From: Fratercula arctica
Taxonomy: Eukaryota; Chordata; Aves; Charadriiformes; Alcidae
Assembly: GCA_947846985.1 (NCBI GenBank)
Contig: CANTUZ010000008.1
Span: 39,202,817-39,266,816 of the forward strand
Length of the DNA: 64,000 nt
Reading direction: 5' to 3'
The notes under the pieces are model-generated. The model was not told the DNA's origin. It ran no database searches and saw only the letters and a list, made by a program, of their open reading frames with translations. The position numbers and the translations under genes are program-made. Of the stretch, positions 22,801 through 33,310 are shown in pieces. How positions within the stretch are numbered: position 1 is the first letter of the stretch; the number at the start of each line of letters is the position of its first letter.

Positions 22801-25800
22801 TAATTAATGCATATTGTTATTAATAGATTTAAACAAAGCTGGCTTTCATTCCTTTATGTAGTGGTGCATTTGGTGAAGCACTTAAAGGGTGCCATTCCAG
22901 TGTACACATATAACTGTTTTAATTACATCCTGTGAATTTATTTTTCCAGGGAGAAATATTTCTCAGGGAAAACGTCTATAAAAGTAACTTTAGAAGCAAT
23001 GTAATTTTGTGCGTGTTTCCTATAGGAAATCTGTTTAGTTTAAGTCCCAGGTTCTAACACTCTCTTTTACGCAGCAGTGCGACCTGAAGAATGCTGCTGA
23101 CAGCCACGTTAAATCCTTCTATCTCTTCTGGAATGAAATTGCTGATGGAGTTGCGAGTCATAGCTTGATGGGACTTTGCCTCCTCCCTCTCGAATGGATT
23201 TCATTTGCAGGATGACTCCCTCACAGACACACACCACCCCCCCCCAAAAAGGAGGCATCTTACCTTAACAGGCACTCCAGGCGTTGATTTACGTGCCCAC
23301 GTTGGTGTTGCATTTGTGAGTTATTTTTACCGTCACTTATTTAACCAAGGACAGCCCCACCGGAGCTTGACTGTAGTTTCCCAGATATAAGAAGAAAAAC
23401 TTTATGGGTTTCACAGCCATCAAAGTGAGAGTTCCCAGGAAATGTATCCTCCAGGAGGGGCTCTGGTCAGGCGTGAGAGTTTATTTCTTTTCCCTAGGAA
23501 GCGACAAAGACAGCTGGAAACTCTAGCCCACGGCCACTTTGTCACCCTTAAACTCCTCATTTCTGGGGCTTGCACCAATCATTTCACCTTCTAACTTCAT
23601 CCTGACCATGGAGGGTTAGCAATTAGTGACATTTCATACCTCTGCCAAGAAAGAGTCCGTGTTCCTCTGGGCGACTGGACACAGACTACGGTGACAGCCA
23701 TGCGCGGAGTCCTTGGCTCTGCCTGTCTCTTCTCTGCAGACCACAGGCTGCTCCCCGTTTGGCCCAAGTCTGTCTCTCTCTGAAGACTTTCCTTGGGTTC
23801 TGCTTGCGTTTCTGGTCGTGGACGGTTCTTCAGCAGCTTTGACTTCTAACAAAAGTGATGGAAAAGCTGTTAGCTCCGTACTGCAAATCAGCTTTTTCTA
23901 CTCTGAGAACTTACTCTATAGCACTTGGCTCATCCTGCTCCTATTTTGCCCTATGCCTCGTCATCATGGAAAAGCAGGCATACCCCCCAGCACCCCGCTG
24001 AAAAGACGCTGCGGTGTACCAGCACTGTGATGTCCCGCTTGGAAAGCCTTTCTCTGCCTTACGTCTGCTGGGAGCTGGTGTGGGGAGTTGCACCAGGTTA
24101 CCTCGGAGAGGAGAGCACCTTTCCTCACCTGAGGAAAAAGGCCCAGCATCTAAGAAAGCCAGAGGAAAAGCAGCTTTTCCTCTAGGTAATGACAAGGAAT
24201 TGGGACACTCCAGAGTGGCCCCGTGCCAGCGAGGGATTTCCGGATTTCTAGCACAGAACATGCGTGACCCTCTCCGACCTTCAAATTTTGCACATGGTTT
24301 TCTTCTCGGAGGCTGAAACAAGGGCTGCTGCTGGGCACCCAGATCCCGGTACTGCAGCAAAGCAAATTAATTAGGGTGTGGGACAGTGACAGGTGGAATG
24401 CAAATAGGCTCGGGTCAAACAAGGGAAGAGCTGGTTGTGCTTCCCAGACTCTGGGCTCCGGAAGAGTGGCCAGCTCTACGGCTGGAAACACAGTCTGGGT
24501 TTGTGCGTGGTCTTTGAAGGCCCACGTGGTTGGAAGTTTCTGATGGTAACAGTTGTCCTAAAACAAGACAGTCCTTCAGCTTAGGAGACGACAGTGTCTT
24601 CAAGATTAGTTACGTTCTGCTGCATCTTTGGTGCTAATTGCCTTGGGCTGATTGAGCACTGCCTTCAGATCTTCCCTACCTTACATGCTGTGCTGCCAGA
24701 GCCTTTGTCAGAAACGTCCCCTTCCTTCCTTTTCCTCTCCGCCGTTAAACCAGGGGAAGTAGATGTAGGGTGGGTTCTTGCAAGTAGGTGTGATCAGCTC
24801 TCTGCGAACTTACTCAGCTCCTGCTGCTGCGAGGTTTCACCACCTTGAAAATTACATCCTTCCAGAACACAGAGGAAGGGGTTTGAGTTATTTTAGACAT
24901 AGGAAAAATAAAATAAAATACAGAGAAATTAGCTTTCCAGAGAAATTAGCTTTCCCATCTGCAGAGCATGGTGGATCAGCTTTGCCAGCTATAAAAACCT
25001 ATCCTGGTTACTTGTTGTGGTGACAGGATATTTTCACTGTTCACTTGAGGTAGTGCATTAGCAGTACCACGAATTAGTCTGTAAGGACCATTCTTTAACT
25101 CCAAGAAAGTGAGTTTTTCAATGCCACAAAACGTGGCGTGGCATTTCACGCTGCCAAATACACTTATGAAATACGCAGAAAGTGCTGCAGGCCAACAACA
25201 CAGGAGGAGAAAGACACTTGTACCTGATCACATAAGAAAGCAAGTCTCCAAGATGGAGAAATAATCATTATTAGCCCATACTAATTCTTCTCCGTCATTA
25301 CTATTGATCTCTACTGGCACTATTGCAAGCCCTAGCTCCACTGTTGGAAAAAAAGAAGCACAAAGATGGTGCTTAACTCAAAGTGATGGAAGGGAGATGC
25401 CTGCCCCAGACTGACAGAGATCTGTTGCCCAACTGGAGAGGAAGGAGAGGAAGCCAACGTCATGAATGTTACTGTGTTCCCGTGCCAGTATTGCTTTGAT
25501 CTGCAAGTCTTTGGCAGGGCTTGATGTCTGATCTAAATTTATCTGGGTCTTGGACTGGCCTGGATCAAGCTGCGTAATCCAGCAGCCCAGATGAGTGGCA
25601 CGATGTAAGAAAGTCCCATCCACTCCGACTTACCTCTGAGAAAACCTGGATGGTGGACTTGAAGTCATCTCAAAAGGCTGCACCTTCACCACACCAAGTA
25701 ATCAGAAACTATCGACTCACCTTATTAACTCCCAAAAATCAAAGAGAATGGAAAATACCGCGTTGAACAGATGAAACGTGGAACAGCAAGGCTAGCAGTT

Positions 25801-26245
25801 CCTAAACACTTCCCAGTTGGACAGGTTTGAAGGAGAAAGCCAAGCTTGGAGCTAAGGGAGGAATAAATGGCCTGGAGCTTTCCAGAGGGATGTGAGCTCT
25901 GAGGCTGAAATGGAGCGTCCCATCCCCCTGCAGCAGGTTTCACACTGACCTCAGGGGGATACTTCAGGCTCACACTTTCTGGGAATTTTTTTTTTGCCAG
26001 GTTTGGGTGTACAAAGAGAAATCCCAAGTGGCTGGACAGTTATGGGCCCTTTGGATGCTGTGCTATGTCTGTCTGGGCTTGGAATGGGAGATGCTACTCC
26101 GAGTCAAAAGTAGGTGGCAGAACAAGGTCCTCCTTGGAGAGGCTGGTGGAGAAACCTCAAGACCCATCCTGCTTCATGGGGACTGAAGGCAAAGCTGTGA
26201 GGGACCAAAGCACGGCGGTGGGGTCCTGCATTTCAGTCAAGGACA
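19856..26245. other. Intergenic, candidate regulatory but no gene
   Basis: About 6.4 kb with no recognised gene or CR1. It includes an AT-rich block at 22660-23060 with homeodomain and octamer-like strings. A 17-base unit (AGAGAAATTAGCTTTCC) is repeated in tandem near 24920-24953. Other AT-rich TAATTA-type strings occur near 22370 and 24365. The open frames are chance. Confidence 0.5.
22660..23060. promoter_or_regulatory. Candidate conserved non-coding element
   Basis: An AT-rich, repeat-free block containing TTTTATAATTAATGCATATT, GTTATTAATAG, TTTTAATTACATCC and TGCATTTGG strings. Such clustering of homeodomain and POU-like sites is typical of vertebrate enhancers. This is pattern recognition only, with no conservation data available here. 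Confidence 0.25.
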
Positions 26246-26322
26246 TGTGAAGAAAGAGTAAGACAATAGGGAAAAAAACAGATTATTTTTATCTCCTGAG
26301 CGCACCGGAAAACAATCCGCTT
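26246..26322. repeat. Diverged direct repeat, copy 1
   Basis: From TGTGAAGAAAGAGTAAGACA through TTTTTATCTCCTGAGCGCA to GGAAAACAATCCG. It resembles 27638-27713 at roughly 75-80 per cent, in the same orientation and about 1.4 kb away. Either an old local duplication or two copies of an unrecognised dispersed repeat. Confidence 0.65.
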
Positions 26323-27356
26323 TTGCAGGAAAATGGCAACCTCACAACTTCTTTCTTACTAGTAAGGTTCCAGCTTTTCTCCTGATGAGGACAAAAGCTC
26401 ATTTATTAATTTTTTCATGGTTTGACTGTGAGGGGTCCAAAAGAATCCCTAAATCTCAAGCCCTCTCAGCCACTGCTACTCAACCATGCAAACTGTACTT
26501 TACAGCCCAGACACTTGTTACCCAAATTACACCCAGGACGTGAAGGAACCCTTCTCATGGAGCCCACCACATCTGGGTCACTGGAATTTCCAGGAAGATG
26601 CCAGCACACAGTTCTTTACCAAGGCAGAGAGCACAGAGCCTGCACCCGTGCTCTCATGTGGTAAGAACTACAGAGAAACACTTTTACCCAACTTACTCTG
26701 TGGACGATTAAAAGATTTATTGTCTAACGTGAAAAGAAAGAGTGGAAAAGCTTAGGACAAAGTGCCGCAGGCTGCAACTCTTCGCCTTGGTTGAGGTCAT
26801 CTTTAATGGCTTCCACGCACCAAAGCGTTCAGGCAACAGGCAAATTCTCCATGGCTGGTATGCCCTTCCTGGCTCTCCTGACAAAACAAGGACACCCACC
26901 TGCTCTGCAGCCCGGGGGAGAGGAGAAGTTAAGGCTTTACCTCCCATGGCCCAAGCTCATCTCTCCAGCCTCTGGTTGGCCTCTCCCTTGTTTTGTCCCT
27001 GGGCAATAGCCATCCTGGGACAGCGCTGGGAGTTAGGTCATTTCCTTCCCCCTCTTCTCTCCAAGGGGTTTTAATTAGTATTGCCATTGTACTCCTAAAT
27101 GGAACTATACTCCCAGCTTCCAGTTTAAGCCCCCCTTCCCCCCTTTCTTTTTCTAGTTATGAGCCTTTTAAGACGCAGCTGTAAAACTCTGCAGACCGTA
27201 TATCGTAACACTTCATAATCACACTTACATTTTAGAGACGCGACAGAAATCAGCTCATTCCGAGTGACATGGAGATCCTAAAAGCTGTATGCCAGCGTGC
27301 GTTAACAGCGAAGCTGGGAGTGAGGCATCGAGCTGGAGCACCCCTGCCCCCCGCCT

Positions 27357-27450
27357 CAGTGGTCCTCTGGGAGGATCTCGGTGGTCCTCTGGGAGGATCT
27401 CAGTGGTCGTCTGGGAGGATCTCGGTGGTCCTCTGGGAGGATCTTGGTGG
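27357..27450. repeat. 22-bp minisatellite, about four copies
   Basis: The unit GGTCCTCTGGGAGGATCTCGGT starts at 27361, 27383, 27405 and 27427 with one or two base differences per copy. There are no spacers, so it is a tandem repeat and not a CRISPR-like array. Confidence 0.92.
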
Positions 27451-27637
27451 GATGAGGCTGAACCTGAGGGAGTCAGGGGACTGGGAGCAGCTTCTTATTC
27501 CCTGGCAGGTCCTTGTTGAGCTACGTCAGGTCTGCACGAAGGTGGACGCTTCCCGGCGCGGGGCTCTGAGGCTAACCATGGGGATGAGCTGGGCTCCCCA
27601 AGGCACGCTGGGGAGGTCCTATGTTTCTGCGAGGACG

Positions 27638-27713
27638 TGTGAAGAAGGGATAAGACGATAGGGCAGAAAGAGATTCTTTTTATCCCATGAGTGCATAGGA
27701 AAACAATCTGGAC
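27638..27713. repeat. Diverged direct repeat, copy 2
   Basis: From TGTGAAGAAGGGATAAGACG through TTTTTATCCCATGAGTGCA to GGAAAACAATCTG, matching copy 1 at 26246. The 22-bp minisatellite lies between the two copies, closer to this one. Confidence 0.65.
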
Positions 27714-30450
27714 ATGTGAAGACCATATTCAGTCTCCCAGTATAGAAAATGGAGCCAAGGCATCCTTCACAGCATATATATACACGCGTAGGCATGTTTG
27801 TCCACAGAAAAGGGACTTTCACAGATCATTCCATTAATTGAACAAGCAAATGTATTTTCTTACTTATTTTAATGTAATCCACCCAGAAGACGTGTGTCTG
27901 AGGCCCTGGGCTCTGCAGGAGCACAGTTCATCACAAAGAGGACAATGACAGCTACACACTGCGCTCGCTGGAAGCCATCCAGGTAGCTGAAAAGCGTCGC
28001 TACCCCTTTTCTGTGCTGACAACCAAGATCAGCACAGGACGGGGTCCCTCTCCTGTAATATGCTTATACGGCACCTCGCACAGCAAAGCCTTGATGTAAT
28101 TAGCCCCTTTAGCTGCAATGACACCAATAATGGCTGTAAAGCCTTTCCTCCTGATCGGTCGCAGCTGCAGACCTCCAACTCACTCTGACTTTCTTCTCCC
28201 CAGGACCCTATTTCCACCTTCAGCCCTACGTCCATGGGTTTTCACGGCGTAGGGCAGCGCGGTTCTGTCTCGCGTGTAGCACCAGCCCTTCCTCCACCAC
28301 GCAACGTGCTGCAGTACAGTCCTTACATGTTTTTCCTCCTGGCTGCACGTTTGAGGCCCCGATCCAACGCCCAGAGAAGTTTGCAGAGCGCTTGCCATTG
28401 ACTTGAGCAGGTTTTGGATCAGGTGCTGCAAGTAAAACGCGTCCCAGCCAGCTACCGCTCACTAGGGTGTAGTTTTTGAGACTGAGTTTAAATAGCGAAG
28501 CCCAGGCCTGGACTTGGCTCCCTCGCTGACCTTTCAGAAAGCCTCTTCTCATTTTGCTTGGCTTCTTTACCAGGTATGGAGCCGCCTGTGGGTTTGGTAG
28601 TGGTTCACGTTACTTGCTGATGGCCTGTTCTTCTACCTCTGCCTTTCAAGAAGAGTTCACTCCAGGATTTATAACAGGGTTTTGGTAGCACCCGCTGTAC
28701 TTAAATCTGTAAAACCATTTCAGTTTAACCACCTGTTTTCACACGCTCGTAATTTCACAAAGCATCCACCTTTTGGGATAAAATTTTCCATGCTCCAGTT
28801 CTTGCCCAAGGCGCTTTTTTTTTTTTTTCTTTAAATAAAATTCCAAAAGGAAAAAAAAAAATAAAATTGATCCAAATCCATTCCACATTTCTGTGCTCGG
28901 CCTGAGGCATTCAAAACAAATCCTAACCACGCTTGTTGTTGTGGAGCTCAAAGGAAAAAGGTGGTGCTCGGGAGCTGCCACAAACACTCTAGGAAGACGG
29001 CTGGAGCTGAAAACCCTGATCCACCCCAAAGATTGGGAAAAGAGGTGCTTCTCCTTCCCTTGCTGTCAGGCAGCGGGTGGTGCACAGCTGGTGCAGGTCC
29101 ACCAGCCTGTGGTGCAGCGATGGTGTTATAAAGGTGGCTCCTCCATCACCGGAACCCAGGGCCAGGCTGTGACCCAGCCTCTCCTGGAGCCAGTTGGAGC
29201 TTTTCCACCAAAACAGACTTTCGGTCACGCTTGCAAGTGCATCAGTATAATTACAGGTGGGTTCAAAGCCCCCTGAAGTCGGTAGAAGCCTTTCCAGTGA
29301 CCTCAGCTATCTGAGCAGCTGCGGTTCAGGAGGTTGATGGGGTCTGTGGAAGAAGCCAGCACAGCTTGTAAAATACATGCCAGGTTTTTATTTTATTTTT
29401 CGCTCTCTGCTCTCCGGGATGTCTTAGGAAATGAAATGCAAAGAAATAACACCAGGGCAATACTCAGGCTGTAAGATCAAGCAGTCAAAGTAATCAGGAA
29501 ATTGTTTAAAAAAACCTTATGCTGCTCCAGAAATGTTGTCTCAGCTTCCCTCAGCCACTTCTGTTTTCCCCAGCGTTAAAGGTAACATATCGCTTGTCGG
29601 ATTTGAATCTGTCCTCGTGCCTGTTACTGCAGCGCGCTGGTCCCAAGCCACCCCCAGGTCCCCAGACGTGGCAGAAAGAACAGTCCTGACCCCAAAGTCA
29701 TTTTGCTCTTCCTGCCCTGTAAGGGCTGCCCTGGAGAGTTGTCCCATTCATCACCCCCACAGATTAATTTCTGGTGGCACAAGTCTGTCTTTCACTCTGG
29801 ATTGGAAACCCAGACGTCCAGCTTGCAGCTGCCAGAAGACAGGAGAAAAGGATATGGGAGAAAGAGATCCCTGGTATCACCACTGGATCAGAAGAACTGC
29901 AAGGCAGGAACGTTCGTGGATCACGAACTAAGGCTGGGGCACAGCAAAGAGCTACCTGCAAAGCTCCTGTGTCCCTGGCCATCCTGTCAGACCATCCTTC
30001 CTCCAAACCGAAGGCTTGCTGGGGCAGGCAGCTTCCCTCCCACGTGCTTACAAGATGCACAAGGTCCCTGCCCACCATGAAAGCTGCTCTCAGCAATCAG
30101 GAGGCAGCTTTGCCGCTCTCCTAGAAGCTGTGTTGACACAGTCTTTTAACTCAACACCCCCCCTGTGTCACCATCCCCCTTTAAAGCCACCCTGCTGTTT
30201 TGGATGCCTTTTCTGCCAAACAAGAGAGTGTTGATTGAATGGCCTCTTCTGCACTTTCCTAAGGATGGCCTACAGCCGCTGCAGGATTCCCTCCTCGTAA
30301 ATCCAGCAATAAGCTGCTCTTCCAAAGACTAAGACTTTGGCTGCCTGTTTTTGGATGTCTGCAGAGATGTTGATCTTCTTGGCCAGATAAAGTCTAGTGC
30401 CATACCTAACACCTCGTTTCCTATTACAGCAAAAAAAAAAAAAAAAAAGG
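27714..30450. other. Intergenic, no gene recognised
   Basis: Unique-looking sequence with poly-A/poly-T runs near 28816-28862 and an 18-base A run at 30430-30447, just before a CR1 copy. No supportable coding region. Confidence 0.55.
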
Positions 30451-30678
30451 GTTCAAGATATCAGGAAGAAACTCTTATCCTGATATCAGGATATCAGGAA
30501 GAAATTCTTTACTGTGAGGGTGGTGAGGCACTGGAACAGGTTGCCCAGGGAAGTTGTCAGTGCCCCATCCCTGGAGGGGTTCAAGGCCAGGCTGGACGAG
30601 GCTTTGAGTGGCCTGGTCTGGTGGGAGGTGTCCCTGCCCAGGGCAGGGGGGTGGAACTAGATTCTGTGATTCTGTGAA
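30451..30678 (+). mobile_element. CR1 3'-end fragment
   Basis: ORF2 end and 3' UTR on the plus strand: AGGAAGAAATTCTTTACTGT, GTGAGGCACTGGAACAGG, TTGCCCAGGGAAGTTG, CATCCCTGGAGGGGTTCAAG, ending with the tail ATTCTGTGATTCTGTGA. Near its 5' end the motif GATATCAGGA is triplicated (30456-30500), probably slippage. It is preceded by A18. Confidence 0.95.
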
Positions 30679-30783
30679 GACCTCCAAGGCAACCACCCCC
30701 AGAGGAGTCAGAGCCAATCACATATAAATGTACACGTTGATGTTGATTAATCTCTGCTTTTGATCCTAGGAACACTCTTGGGA

Positions 30784-30859
30784 TGCTCCAGTTCCATCTC
30801 CCAAAGCTTTGGAGAAGATACAGCTCAAAAGAGGACAATTTCTTAAACAACTTCAGCAG
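30784..30859 (+). repeat. Inverted repeat arm A (source)
   Basis: Seventy-six bases identical, as reverse complement, to 32953-33028. Starts TGCTCCAGTTCCATCTCCC and ends AACAACTTCAGCAG. Confidence 0.97.
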
Positions 30860-31003
30860 CATCACAGTCCCATAGTGGTCTTTACCACCCGGGGAGTTCA
30901 GAGCGAGCAACAGGACCATCACCAAGTGGATGCAGCAGTGGTCAGTCTGCTTGACCTTGTAGCTTTCCAGTCAAGTGTGTCTACAGCCTTGACAACGAGT
31001 GCA

Positions 31004-31021
31004 AGGGTGTAAAAAGAGAGC
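31004..31021 (+). repeat. 18-base match to the inverted copy (segment D)
   Basis: AGGGTGTAAAAAGAGAGC also appears, reverse-complemented, at 32937-32954, directly next to arm A'. In the inverted copy, A and D are adjacent. Here they are separated by about 144 bases. Confidence 0.85.
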
Positions 31022-31438
31022 CGAGCTCCAGCAGACAGTCAAAGCAAAGACTGTGAGCCTATGAAGGTCTGGGAGTCTACCATAGGAGAACCAAAGGGGT
31101 GGCAGGAAAGCAAATTACATCTTCGACGTGAGAAAGGGCACTTTGCCCTTGCACAAATGAATTAAGGACAAATTTTTTGTCCAGGCTCTTGGAGTGAGGT
31201 GGAGGTGAACTCTAGTGGCCGTTAGACACCTGACACAACCCCCCCTCCCTTCTCAGCAAGTTTCAGGCTTCATTGGGCATGGGAATCTGCACTTAATAAC
31301 CCAACACTTTCCAAAAATGCTGTTGCCTTTAACAGTGCAATGAAACCTCGCACTCCCCCGACTCCTTTTCTGCAGAAGGACCAGCAGGTGACTGGGACTC
31401 AGCTCTGCATGGCCACCAAGCCACCCCATCCACCTGGA

Positions 31439-31553
31439 GGGGCTTTCAGGAGGGGCTCCTTCCCTCTCTGAGCACACTTTTCTCCTACTGGGGAGACATC
31501 CTCTCCCCTGCATCCTTACGGTGACTTTCCCACAAAGCCCAGCCACCGGCAGA
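31439..31553 (+). repeat. Direct repeat C1
   Basis: About 115 bases resembling 32369-32482 at a little over 90 per cent, same orientation. Shared blocks include GGAGGGGCTCCTTCCCTCTC, GAGCACACTTTTCTC and GACTTTCCCACAAAGCCCAG. The minus strand reads open in both copies (CRWLGFVGKSP), but no known protein is recognised. Confidence 0.9.
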
Positions 31554-31876
31554 GCCAGCCCGGGTGGCAACAGACCCGGATGCTGAGGCCAGCCGTGGAA
31601 GGTTCACACGTGCCTTCCACGGGGGGCTGGGACCCCTTTGCGGCACTGCACTGGAAGCAGCTGGATGCCTTCGGGTGGTCCCGTGCTCCAGTTGCTCTCT
31701 GCAGTCGCATAGTGAGAGCCCGCAAGCCCCGTGCAAATACAGCGCGTGATACTTGAGAAAGTGACATTTTAACGAAATAACACATTTAACGCGCATTCCC
31801 ACACAGCTTCTGGTCGCTCCTACCAGCGGATATAAAATGCAGCACAATAGAACAGTATTTAGCTGCAAGAGACCCT

Positions 31877-32164
31877 GGTCTCTCACCCTCCATTTTGGCT
31901 CTGAAAGACAAGTATCCTATTAACGTGGGCTCTGAGTTTACAGCCCTCTGTCTAACAGAGTTAAAACATAAAACCAGCCCTTTCTTGACACTTCTGTGGA
32001 CAGGAATGGAAAGCTGAGAGCCAGGGAGCACTAAAACTGGAGGAGAACACCTTCCCTTCCTCCCAGGCTACCTGATCAGCACAGGGCTACCTATGAACCG
32101 CAGCCGTTGGGTGGCCCGTGAATTCCTCCTGGCTCCAGGACTGGTCTCCAGCACGAGGTGCTCC
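31877..32164 (+). repeat. Inverted repeat arm B
   Basis: A 288-base arm, reverse complement of 33023-33310 without gaps. I find two mismatches (near 32101 and 32140). Starts GGTCTCTCACCCTCCATTTT and ends CAGCACGAGGTGCTCC. The identical predicted peptides on opposite strands here and at 33156 are a consequence of the repeat and not genes. Confidence 0.97.
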
Positions 32165-32368
32165 TCAGCCCAGCTGCCCTTACAGCCACAAGGACCCCAT
32201 CAGGGATGCTGAGGACATCAAGGGGGCATTTCTTGCTCTCCTCTGCCTTGTCCCACTCCACCCATGCCTGGCAACAGCCACAGCTTCATCACACTGAAAA
32301 TCAGTATTGGAAAATCTCCTCTAGCTCTTCTCTGCTCAGCAGCTTCCCTGCATCCAGGTTGCTCAGGG

Positions 32369-32482
32369 GGGGCTTTCTGGAGGGGCTCCTTCCCTCTCTA
32401 AGCACACTTTTCTCCCACTGGGGAGACGTCCTCTCCTCTGCATCCTGTGGTGACTTTCCCACAAAGCCCAGCCACCGGCAGA
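32369..32482 (+). repeat. Direct repeat C2
   Basis: Second, diverged copy of C1, lying in the spacer between arms B and B'. It differs by about five substitutions and a small indel, so it is older than the B/B' duplication. Confidence 0.9.
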
Positions 32483-32936
32483 TCACTTTAAATCAAGGTC
32501 TCTGAGTGCATCCTCCAAAACAGGCATCCCTTTGCTTTCCTGTCAGGACATTTTTGGTTGGACCCATGGCTGTTTGCTGAAGACCCATACGGTTGGGACA
32601 GAGAGGTGTTTTTGTTCAGCTCCTGCCCTGCCAGGAGCAACAAGAAGCATGAATAAAGCTCTTAGTGTAACTAGAACAAATAAACCTTCCCGCTACATCA
32701 AGCTGCACGCCCCAGGGAGCGCTACGCATCTCTGTCCAACCTAAATACCATCTACCCCTCCTTGCAGTCCTCTTCTCCCACCTCCAAGCCTAACTGGCCT
32801 GCAAGAGGTGAGCACAATGGAGTGAGATCTGCAGAGGATGCTAAAGAGAGGACAGGGAGAAAATCCCTCCTGCAAGAACTGCGGAGGAAAAATCCAAGCG
32901 CGGTTGGGTTTTACAGCTAAATACAACACAGCAAGA

Positions 32937-33310
32937 GCTCTCTTTTTACACCCTGCTGAAGTTGTTTAAGAAATTGTCCTCTTTTGAGCTGTATCTTCTC
33001 CAAAGCTTTGGGAGATGGAACTGGAGCACCTCGTGCTGGAGACCAGCCCTGGAGCCAGGAGGAATTCACGGGCCACCCAACGGCTGCAGTTCATAGGTAG
33101 CCCTGTGCTGATCAGGTAGCCTGGGAGGAAGGGAAGGTGTTCTCCTCCAGTTTTAGTGCTCCCTGGCTCTCAGCTTTCCATTCCTGTCCACAGAAGTGTC
33201 AAGAAAGGGCTGGTTTTATGTTTTAACTCTGTTAGACAGAGGGCTGTAAACTCAGAGCCCACGTTAATAGGATACTTGTCTTTCAGAGCCAAAATGGAGG
33301 GTGAGAGACC
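32937..33310 (-). repeat. Inverted mosaic copy D'-A'-B'
   Basis: Read on the minus strand, this is arm B (288 bases) followed immediately by arm A (76 bases, overlapping B by the 6 bases TGCTCC) and then segment D (18 bases). In the source region these three pieces lie at 31877, 30784 and 31004. The copy is therefore inverted and rearranged. Confidence 0.93.

Noticed and set aside
27357..27450. CRISPR-like array
   Set aside because: The 22-base units are directly adjacent with no spacers, in a vertebrate genome. It is a minisatellite.
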